Positions 54,060 to 64,000 of a stretch of 64,000 nt of DNA are shown here, piece after piece. Location: the NCBI GenBank assembly GCA_947247005.1, contig OX365944.1, positions 1,252,501 through 1,316,500 on the forward strand, read 5' to 3'. The stretch's first letter is position 1. Each line of letters begins with the position of its first letter. Below the pieces are notes generated by a model. It was not told the DNA's origin and ran no database searches. It was given only the letters and a program-made list of their open reading frames with translations. Source of the DNA: Spisula solida (taxonomy: Eukaryota > Mollusca > Bivalvia > Venerida > Mactridae). The translations under genes were made by a program, and so were the position numbers.

Positions 54060-57000
54060 AAACAAACTTGAATTTGTAAACCAACTTGAGTTTGTATCTG
54101 TTTGTGGTAGAACAAACGTGCACAAAGATATTAGTCTAGTACAGAAAACCACTTTTCTCAAACACAAAAGTGACATAGTGACAAACGATACTTTAATGTA
54201 TCATTCAAAAATAATCATAAAGAAATGAATAAACTTCATATAATTTACTCAATTCTTTAATATATGACACTCGCAATAAAACTGACCGATGCTTGTCGCG
54301 TGTGATTAATAGTGTATTATTGAACCATGTTTTGTCAAAATTCGCACAACGTTATTTCATTTCGTTTAAACAGAGTACCATTCACAAAAACGAAATACTT
54401 TTGCGTTTAAAAGAAAAACAACAACATGACAAATCATTTGAAAATCAAACGAAATAATTCGAAACGTTATTTCGGTGTCCGCAGTATATATTAACTGAGA
54501 CCACTATGTTAACTTTCGGAATGGTGAAGTCTGCGAATTATTCGTTCATTAAGAAATATATACGCAGACATTATAATGTCACATGACATGACAAACGAAG
54601 CTGGCAATATCATTGGCTGACCAATGTTCATCAACTTACGAGTATATGACCATCACGAGTACTATCCCCATACGAACATTAAGAATTCATTTTGTTCTTT
54701 ATCAGTTGAGGGTATATTTAATACAATACTCCATCTAGAAGATATTGTACTCCAAGTAATTCTTAAAAACTATGAGGTCTTGATATTGTTTTCGATATTG
54801 CCGTTAAAGGTTGATGCCATGAATGCTATTTAAAAACAACTGAACTTAGAATTTATGAAAAGTCCTAATCTGTGTTTAGTTTAATCAAAGAAAAGAACTG
54901 AAAGAATTGAAGTTATTCGATATTGTATTGAAACCATCTCACATTTACATTACTACAAAAGTTCAGAAAGGTCAATTGCACATTTATGTGGATATACCCA
55001 ATCGTGAAAGCTCGGCTATTTCCGTTTATCTATGGTAAATATACCTCATGTATAGCACTAGGATACACCAACGCCTAATCAGTCCAGCTACGTTCGCCCG
55101 AAAATAGCACATAATGAACCCGTCAATAAGATGGTTATGTTACGTTTTATATCAATTTACATATTTTTACGATCATAAGAAGACATATTACGAAACAAAT
55201 ACCAAATATCTTGAAAGATAACTCATCATTTTTAGTTCTCATGCACGTGTTGAAAACACAAACAAACGTTACCTACATTGGATTCTTGGAAATTCTTATT
55301 TGTTTACTATCGAATTTTGTAGCAAGTTTATAAATATCGTCTGTGTGTAAGCAATCGTTTGTAGTGTGAGTGCTTATTCAATACTATTGGCCGTTTCATT
55401 AATAAAGAATTTGAAAAGTGCAAAAAAGTTTTATATTTTGAAATATTAACTTAACATTTTTGATATTTCTTTTCTTATCAATGATACAGCTACATGTGAA
55501 AGCTACCACAAGACGTATAAACCTTTGAAATGTCACTTTAGATAGTGCAATACTAATATACTCACTCCTGTGTACTGTTTTACCAACATTGTGTAAATGT
55601 CACGTAAGTCTACGTATACAAATTTCTCTTAAGGGTCTTTTGAAATTTCGCTCATTGACTAATAAACGCTCGATAAGTTTTGACCAAATATATATTTTAT
55701 TTTATGATTACACATAGTTTGTAACCAATCACAGTCAATAAAACATGTGGCAGTCAAAGTCAACAGTGCGTGTCAATGACGCCTCACTACGTCCATATTT
55801 GTTATTTTAGGGTCGCTCTCATGTTGCGTAGAAATACGCCAAAAACTTGCGACAAAAAGAGAAAACCATCTTAGTAAAACACATTTTCGCAAATATTATC
55901 GACGTACGTAATATTAACAAAAACCTTATAGTTACGTTAGCATAAATGCTTTAATAACACAGTACCTTGGTATACTAAATGTACTCTGTGGCTTGGTTAT
56001 CATTACCTCTAAACAAACCCGTGAGAATTCTTGTTTTACAAAAATTAATAATGCTGGTAATGAAGGGACAATATATCCACTTTTTATTAATAATCGGCGA
56101 TATAAAATGTAAAATCGAAGTTTTATTCTTAACGAACGTATTTTGGATTACTTTCAATACTTATATACCGTTTAGTAACTTTGTATTATATCACCAGGAA
56201 TGTGATAAACTCTCACGATAATTACTTTTTGAAAAACAAATAATTTTGTAATTAAAGGGAAGATATAACCACTGACTACTGACTTACAATTAACAATATA
56301 CAATATTGAAGTTTTATATTGGTTTCTTAAAATGTACATCACTATATTGTTGCAACGAAAGCTTTTCAAACAAATCCACGTGATAAGTAATTCGAAAATA
56401 ATAATTGATCGTGTTTTACAAATCAGCCATATTGCTTCATCAATTTATAAGTATAAACAGTCGTGTTATATCTGAATTTAATATATTAGAATATTTACGA
56501 CACGTGTTAATATCTTGTCTAGGATAGAGATAAGGATGAACGTTTACGTTATGTAGTCACACACATGTCTCCAGCTAGTGTGGAAACTCATAATAAAGTA
56601 ATACTGTTATGGAAATATATTACTGCTACACTGTAGCATATTTAGTTTGACCTTTATGTTTCTTGCATTTTAAGTTCGACGTTCCGAAACGAAATTGACG
56701 TCATTTTACGTCCGTATTGGTATAAGTTGACGCCATCTAGAGAAGTTACAAACGGTGAAGTTTTCTAATTTTCATATATAGTTTAGGTCGTATTTGTAAA
56801 TTAAACATATTAAAAAAATATCATTTTTTGACGGGCAAATATTTTTTAAATAGCAGAAACGTGCACACTTTTGGCAAAACAAAAAACGTCAACGACGTCG
56901 TTTTAGGGGTTTCGTCGGCGCGTTTTAAAAGTAATATGTAATAATTATATATATACGGACGCGCATTCATCACATAAATCGAATGCCATAGGTTTGACAT

Positions 57001-57270
57001 TACTGGCGTTATTATTACGATTTTCACAGTCGTTTTACTACGTGTAAGGCTTGACGCGCCGTAACGTAAAAACGTGCGTAACATAGCAACTTCACGACGT
57101 CATGGCAACGTCATTATCTAAAAAACGGAAGATAAACGTTCAGTTTTAAATTGTAAATAACTTTAATTTTACAATGATACCAAATTTGTATATAGACTCC
57201 GACATTTTTTAATACACTGGTTCCACCTTAACTTGTCAGAGGAAGCTATTTGGCTGTTGTACAACGTACA
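54060..57270. other. Gene-free stretch upstream of the receptor
   Basis: It should contain the receptor's missing 5' exon and promoter if the gene is or was expressed, but I cannot pick a signal-peptide exon. No other gene, RNA or well-defined repeat was recognised. Confidence 0.4.
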
Positions 57271-57639
57271 CGTCTTACAAGGCGAATGTATGTACTAGTA
57301 TTTTCTTAAGGTGTTCCAAAACGATAATGAAAACTCGGACAGGGAAGGCGTTACTCAACAGAAACAGCAGAGATAGAAAACAGAAAGAATACAGACAAAA
57401 ATCACACAGCAACGTATATGTATACAGCCATTCCAAAAGAGTTAATATATTATCAATTACGCTTTCTCTAAGACAATCAGTAATATAGAAATAATGTGGC
57501 CTTGCAGTCAGCTGTTTATAATGGTAAAATGACACACAATGTTAAAAACGGCCTAACATTTTCAACACATGCAATGGTCATGGCCATTGGTTCCATGTCA
57601 TCTAAAAAAAGATTCGTCAACCCAAATGTCTCCCGAACA

Positions 57640-58230
57640 CCAATCTGATGAAATTACAGCGTTTAATAATACTTCCCGATACCTTGATGATATTTTAAAT
57701 ATTGACAATCCTTACTTTTCTAATAAGATCGCATGAAATTGCTCTGACCAATTAACACTAAATAAAAAAATTAATTCCTAGATCACGATATTGCAATAGA
57801 AGCAGGTCAAATTGTTAGTAAAATGTACGACAAGAAAGATGATTTTAACTCCATACTGTAAATCACTTACACTTTGATGGAGATGTTCCACGGTCAACTT
57901 CATCTGGTGTTTACGCTTCTCAATTAATCCGTTTTGCTAGAGCTTGTTCTCGAGTGGAAGACTTTAATACTCGAAATCTTTTTATTACTTATAAGTTACT
58001 GTAACAAGGATATCGCTTCCACAAACTTCGTAAACCTTTTGCAAAATTCTAAAGGCAATGTTCAGATCTCATTACTAAATATGGTAATAATTTAAAGACA
58101 CTTCGGCGACAAGATCTGTCTCAGTCTGAAATTTATGGTGATATGCTTTACAAATTTCGAAAGATTCTGGGTCATAGCCGCTTTCATGATGTGTTTATCA
58201 AGATTATAAAACGTTTTCTGGGTAGATGAT
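57640..58230 (+). pseudogene. Decayed retroelement reverse transcriptase C-terminal region
   Basis: From 57888 one frame reads PRSTSSGVYASQLIRFARAC, SRVEDFNTRNLFITYKLL, stop, QGYRFHKLRKPFAKF, stop, then LSQSEIYGDMLYKFRKILGH and FHDVFIKIIKRFLGR. Before it, in shifted frames, SRYLDDILNIDNPYFSNK and KMYDKKDDFN are visible. I recognise this as the conserved end of a reverse-transcriptase-like protein common in mollusc and cnidarian genomes; the superfamily is not certain. At least two stops and more than one frameshift show that it is dead. Confidence 0.75.
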
Positions 58231-58796
58231 ATGACCCGTTAATTTCGCAAAGGACCACATGCTTAGTACATGTAGTAGGTCCATTTACATCTCGCCATTA
58301 TGCTTCATATTTCACTGTGCGATGACCGTAGAATATACATACTCTTTGATATGCCTAACCTCAAGCCTTTGTGGACGGCTGGCATTGATACCTGTCTGTA
58401 ACTTTGTCTTGTATTATGCATGTAGTTAATACATATTTTCTGTTTTACCAATCTGCATAAATCTCTGTGAAGATTGGCACTACTGATGTTGTCTGCCGGT
58501 GAATCACTGATGCTATATTGTTGGACAAACAATGATTAAATTGTCTTACTGATTGACATGCTTTATGGAACTGACAGACAATTGCCAATGGCGTTAATTG
58601 TAGTATTGGAATGCTGACTAATGAGACGCGTTGATGAAAGTACATTAAACGATCAGCATGTTAATGACAGGGTAATTTATTCATCAAACACAAATCCTTG
58701 TCTTTATTCTGTGAAACAATTACGCACAATTACGTGTATTGAATGAATAAACGAGATCAAACAATGCAGTATGCATCGCATAACGTCGTTAAGGTT

Positions 58797-58960
58797 GAAG
58801 GGTACTTTTTTTAAAAAATGCATTATCCTTATAATAGTTGGTACCGTCATGGCAACGTCATTCACGAGGCCAACGCCATAAATATTGCAACTAGCTTCTT
58901 GTTTCCAACGGTACCAACTGTTATAAGGATATGTTATTTGTTTTTTTAAAAGTACCCTTC
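58797..58960. mobile_element. Small foldback MITE (164 bp)
   Basis: The ends gaagggtact and agtacccttc are perfect inverted repeats. The inner arms (atccttataatagttggtac / gtaccaactgttataaggat) continue the inversion after a short slip. The centre is about 60 bp. A SINE begins ten bases after its right end. Confidence 0.82.
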
Positions 58961-58969
58961 CACCGGGTT

Positions 58970-59135
58970 GGAGGCCGTCCTCGGATTGGTTAGAGCGCCC
59001 GGGTCAGGAAGAGAAGGTTGTGGGTTCGTTACCAGGCCGCGGCTTACAAAAGTCGTTTGAAATACGGTACTTATGTACTTAGTAGCTCAATTGCTTGGCG
59101 CTCAGCAAATTAACAGCATGTTGCTGTACTACCAC
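58970..59135 (+). mobile_element. tRNA-derived SINE
   Basis: An A-box-like cggattggttagagcgcccg and B-box-like aggttgtgggttcgttacca are spaced as in a tRNA, followed by a ~90-bp body (gtacttatgtacttagtagc) and a pyrimidine-rich end. Promoter boxes are well preserved compared with the copies at 29.2 and 34.3 kb. Confidence 0.72.
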
Positions 59136-59139
59136 TTTC

Positions 59140-61830
59140 CTTTTTTCAATATAACATAAACAAAGATTATACAAAAGAAATGTCAACAGTATCATAATTG
59201 TGCACTAGCTATTATGTAAAAATCAATTCGCTTACAAGTATTGACTAGTTTTACATGTTCACTATACCAATCTATCAAAGTCTTCAAAAAGGCTTGGATT
59301 TTTTGTTTCAAATCCTTTAATGATTAATAAACCTATGGAAATGCATGCAATACCTTTCTTTAACAGCATACATTATTTTCAAAGTTGATTGGGGTCATAG
59401 TGCTAACACAATTAGATACCATTCCAAAATCTTCGCCAAGCCAAGGCTGCAGAGCTATACGTACTTGTTAGTAATCCAGGATGCAGTTTTGGGGAGTGAT
59501 TGAATATATACTGTTGTGGTATTTGGGCATAGTATATATGTGTAATGGTGCATTATATACTTATATCAAAGTTTAATTGTTCCAGTGACTGCACATGGTT
59601 TACCTTAGTGACCTCTGCAAGACTTTCGTCTCTTGGAACAAAGGAGATAGCATGTTTGGTTATACATCTGCTTGCAGGTTTCAATAATATTTATGGTGCT
59701 ATACTCCATATATGGATGCTACACTCTTTATATGGAAGGTGATGAAAGAATAATGATGCTATACCCCATATTTGGAAGGGAGGGTATATAAGTCGAGGCA
59801 AACCATTGTTCGTGATCAGAAGGGCCGGAATTACATTGAGCTAGGGTCAGTCGGGCCAGTCTATACTAGAATGTGGGGGTCAAGATTACATTGGAGTTTG
59901 GAGGGAGTGTGTTGGAATTTAGAACTTAATTATAATTAAACTTTAGAACATACTAAACAACAGAAATTACAGTCATTATGTGTATCGGATCTTAGTAAGA
60001 ATTTTGACTAGTTTAGAAATTAAATTTATAAAATAAATTTGAACTTGTGGTTATTTGGACAGAAAGTTCTATTGTGAACACTCCTTACTCCGAGACTCAA
60101 ACACAACACCCCAAGTCTATGGATTTTTAACAATACATACAGAACATAATTGCCAATTGGCAGCATATGTATAGGTCGTTTGCAGCGAAATCGTCTAAAT
60201 TTTAAATATCTGCAAATATATTAATCAGATGTTGATAATAAATTACGTAGAACCATAATTACATTCTACCTAATCCCATTTCAATTTTCATAATTTTTGA
60301 TTACTTCTTTAAACAAGTTTATGCTTTATTGTATATTGATATTACATGAATTTGGACACTTTAACGCTGGTAGGTTATCTGGTATTCCTTTAATGTTTTA
60401 CTGTCATTTTTTAACTGTTGTAATCCGTGATCAGCCAGATTGACATTGCTGTGATGAAAGCGAAATTAATGAGGCCCATATAAGTCGATTTATTTAGGTA
60501 TGTCGCTTGTGTGTATACATATAATGTATAATAATATCACGAAAAAGCAGTGAAAACTAATCTACATAAGCTATGTATATACTTATACATGTACATAATT
60601 ATATAATAATGTTAAATTAAGAACTTAATAAAAGTATTGTAATGTTTATGTTCACAATGACATGTTGTCTTATGACTGAACCAGTCCTAAATAATTGAGT
60701 TAAATACTTCTACCCAAACCTTTAGGTCTGAAATCGCCATTCACATATTTGAAGAATGCCTAATATTAACCAGTCAAAATCGTTTAAAGACGCTGTAAAA
60801 TCAGTGTTTTTATAGTTTAGTTTAGAGTTTATAGTTTAGACCCAAAGATACGTTACACACAAACAGTACAGAGGAACAGACGGGCCTCGAATATGCTATA
60901 TTAAATAGGTTACAAATACGTGAATCTACCGTTAGACATGTCACGTTCCCATAAAAGTGGCTGTTGCGTGTGTCGAGTCTTCTAACATGAAGTTTCATTG
61001 TAAACTACAAATATTTTATAAAGAACTTATGAACAAAACCTTTTTCACACATGACCGATGTTGCTTAGATTTAATTGTATATTAGGTAGATACATTTCTT
61101 TCACTCGTGCAAAATCTCATACTTGTAGGTGCAGCAAATACTGAGAAATCTTCATTTTAGACGATTTATTTCGACGCAAACGACCTATATACCCAAATGA
61201 TTATTGATCAAGTTATTCAGCGACAGATTTAAATTTGAATGTATTATTGATGACATGCAACTGATTGTTGATGAGCCATTTAATTAGAGAAGATGTAGTT
61301 GTTATAATGAAGACATTGTCTATACTCCCCTTGGTCACAGTGCCATCATTTATCTGGAGTGGTATATGACAGAGAAGCAATGACAGATTGCATGGCTAGT
61401 GTAGAGGATTCCCCTAATCAGCATCGAGATATAATTACTCATACTTGACCCAGACAAATGAAATGTTGAGCTTTTTTCGACCATTGTTCTTTGTTTGTTT
61501 AACTGCCCAGATAAATTCCCCAGTCTCTATTTCTCTGAATGATGCTCTCATTGACAAATTATAACGAGAATAAAGATCAATCATTCGCCGACATGACATC
61601 TGCTTAGACACAAACCCAGCGTTCCATATCTCTGTTACTGTTTTCAATAAGGAAGCATGGCGCAGTTTGGTGTTCTTTGAAAAGGGACCATATGTCGTCT
61701 GCATTTCTTTCCATATTTATATTTTATTATATGCTAAATACATGTTACTATAGAATAGTATTGTAGCAAACAAAAACAACATTCTTACATGACCGGCGAT
61801 TTTACCTATATAGACAAAGAACAAATTATA
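59140..61830. other. Gene-free stretch
   Basis: AT-rich; no exon, RNA gene or defined element recognised. Only short repeated phrases are seen (atatggatgctacactcttt / tatttggaagggagggtata near 59700-59790). Confidence 0.4.
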
Positions 61831-61833
61831 GCG

Positions 61834-61855
61834 TTGTATATCGGCCGATATACAA
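61834..61855. repeat. 22-bp perfect palindrome
   Basis: ttgtatatcgg followed by its exact complement. It lies 110 bp before the long hairpin at 61966 and shares the word ttgtata with that hairpin's arms. Confidence 0.85.
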
Positions 61856-61965
61856 TGAAAGTGACGTCATGCAGGTAAACATGTAACCTAAGCAACATTG
61901 ACCTCGCGAAACAACACTGGCTTTATATAAAATTCCGGGTTTAAATCATGTTAGAATCGAAATGA

Positions 61966-62096
61966 ACTATGAAAAACCGTTGTATACCGGCTGTTACACA
62001 ATGGTTTGTCGTTCTGACGGCCTTCGTGGTTAATTCCTACGCGTCAGAACTCCAAACCATTGTATAACAGCCGGTATACAACGGTTTCTCATAGTT
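61966..62096. repeat. Long hairpin with double-nested arms (~131 bp)
   Basis: The outer arms aactatgaaaaaccgttgta + taccggctgtt and the right-side complement (aacagccggtatacaacggt + ttctcatagtt) pair over about 43 bp with a few mismatches. Inside, gttctgacg / cgtcagaac form a second exact inverted pair around a ~22-base centre (gccttcgtggttaattccta). Probably a compact foldback element; possibly an RNA hairpin source. Confidence 0.88.
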
Positions 62097-62099
62097 TAT

Positions 62100-64000
62100 T
62101 TCTTAAATGTAAAATGACTCGAATAAAATGCAAATCATAATTACAACATGCTCAACTAGAATTCCTCCATTTCCTGCAGAGCAGGGGTCGCCCCGCCTTA
62201 TTGTTTGTCGGAGGCTTTTAGCGGCTAATCTATTGGACCATGTGCTTATGGTTGACCGTTAACATGCATTTAACGGTAATTGGTTAACAACTTGTGTATA
62301 TAATGTCAATTCCAGTATGGTTCCAAATTGAAAATGAATCAATCTTTTTGTAGTCTTTAGAAATATTAGAAACAGTGCAAGAAAACGCGTTTTCCCAGTT
62401 CCAATTTCACACGGGTGTGAAGATGCTCTTTCTGTGGACTTTTCTGTTAGAATACGAATTAGTCTCTCTCTATTGACGGTGATGATGTATAGTCAATTAT
62501 GTCAGTACATTGTAATACTGTATTATTTGATAATTGATCAAATATTTCGGCAATTCGTACATTGTCTTTCATGTAAATGAAGTGATCAACATTAATAGTT
62601 TATAACCGAGAGAGTTTGTATATCTCAACACTACAATCAGAATATAACCGACATAAACGTCATTATCCCACCTCTCTCTGACACGCGTATCTCTATTCTT
62701 ATAATATTGAAAAATCACATCGGTATTAAATTTCGTGGATTCTGATAAAATTGCACTTTCGTTTGGTCTTTAATTCGTGGATTACAGAACATGAAAGGGT
62801 GACCCCGATGTATGAATTTGAGAAGTCAATTAATCGTTGGGGATTATATTTCGTAAACGAGTTTAACAACGCAATCAACATAATTCAACTACCTCGAAAA
62901 ATAATCATTTGCAGTATGCTCTACCACGACCTTGTAGTGACACTGCTTATAATGAATATGGTGATATCTATGTACGGTGCGGTCAAGTCAATTGACCAGT
63001 CGTGATTACAAGACTTTTACATTAGGGAGAATGGGGATAATGTAGATAAATGTACCCAGTCTCTTGAGGTATTAAACAATGCTGTGGATAAATCATAGAG
63101 GTGTGTGTGGACAATAGGAATGTGGTGATAAACGGATCAGAACAGCATCGGGTAGGATGTAAGCTCCATAATATCTTCCTTTTTGCTAAATGCCATAATG
63201 TCACTTACCAGTTCTATCGAAAAATAATTGTTCGTGTACAAAATTTCATGCATTGTATATATGAGGGTCACGGGGAAGACTGGGTTTACCTAACTTTTTT
63301 GTCTCTTTATTATTATTATTACAGTATGTAAAATCAGTCTTAAGTTAGGGGAGGAGGGTTACATACATCGATATTAAGAATAAAGCATTCAGTAAATAAA
63401 CTGTTACACTAAGAGTCATATTATTTATAGAACACCCATCATCTATGTAGTTATGTACTATATTTCCTATAATACAATTTACCCAACAATCTGCAAACTT
63501 TAGCCCACACAGTTCGAACGTTTAGCACATACACTATATCTAGATCACAACTAATAAATAATCGCACATCAAACTTTCTAACTGATGTGTTTATAAACAG
63601 CTTAAATATTTCCCATCACGAGAAAATTTCATCGTATCAATTCTTACTTGAAGGAATTACATTCAGCGTTAGAAAGCCTATTACTGTCTTTGATCCATCA
63701 ACTACTTTATCTTGTTTCGTATCCCACGTACTTATAGCAACAAACAGAGTGACAACGTGGAATGACATGACAACATGTTTGGCATGTAAGCTGGCTTATA
63801 TAGGGGATGGAATCCAGTTTAATAAGTTATTAATTTATTATATATTAGGAAATATTTACGGATAGTTTCGCTCACACGAAGTCATTATACTGTCGCTGGA
63901 TTTGATTTATAAGTAAATTCTTTTACACATTCTGACTATTTGAATACGAACTAATGAAACAAGTTTTATTGATTTATAAAACAAGATTGCGTTCAATAAA
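62100..64000. other. Gene-free stretch to window end
   Basis: Short open frames (for example around 62751-63005 and 63587-63865) carry no motif or splice-bounded homology. Nothing else recognised. Confidence 0.4.

Noticed and set aside
58970..59045. Possible tRNA gene
   Set aside because: A and B boxes are present but no clean acceptor stem or cloverleaf; a SINE head fits better.

Overview
The window reads as AT-rich nuclear DNA of a bivalve mollusc. The grounds are small exons with GT/AG borders separated by large repeat-filled introns, plus repeat families I associate with clam, oyster and mussel genomes: tandem-core elements ending in 'agggcc...ggccctcttgtt', 'tatgcccccc...ggggcata' elements, (acgg)n/(acag)n tracts, tRNA-type SINEs and non-LTR reverse transcriptases. 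The species cannot be named from this sequence. Almost all open reading frames over 60 codons are accidental; the real coding sequence is split into short exons.

Three protein-coding loci can be supported. (1) On the minus strand, eleven coding exons between 18576 and 7895 encode a La-related protein 7 (LARP7; La motif, RRM1, basic linker, C-terminal xRRM). The chain is 535 codons in one phase-consistent frame; the last short exon was not found. (2) On the plus strand, nine exons from 20272 to 33920 encode a complete 575-residue ankyrin-repeat DHHC palmitoyltransferase (AKR1/HIP14 architecture) with an intact DHHC cysteine. These two genes are head-to-head and probably share a short promoter region at about 20.09-20.27 kb. 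(3) On the minus strand, about 54.04 to 50.55 kb, lies a cysteine-rich-ectodomain family B type (secretin/adhesion/methuselah-like) receptor. It has an in-frame TAA inside its first large exon and stops after the fourth membrane helix, so it is probably a pseudogene or damaged allele.

Layout: 0.3-4 kb, two interleaved near-identical direct duplications; 4.3-7.9 kb, MITE, tandem-core element and a 20-bp minisatellite; 7.9-20.1 kb, LARP7 with at least five inverted-repeat elements in or beside its introns; 20.3-33.9 kb, the palmitoyltransferase gene with a reverse transcriptase fragment, AGGTCA-rich tandem arrays, a hAT-like element carrying a nested element, and a mariner-like element just before the DHHC exon; 34-48 kb, gene-poor DNA with minisatellites and foldback elements; 48-54 kb, retroelement remnant and receptor; 54-64 kb, gene-poor, with a decayed reverse transcriptase at 57.7 kb, a SINE and a long hairpin at 62.0 kb.

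I see no convincing new gene system. The most interesting signals are the intronic repeats loaded with nuclear-receptor half-sites (including one perfect estrogen-response-element palindrome and many direct repeats spaced by two), the fully dated nested insertion at 29.7-31.3 kb, the recombinant duplication at 0.3-4 kb, and the broken receptor.
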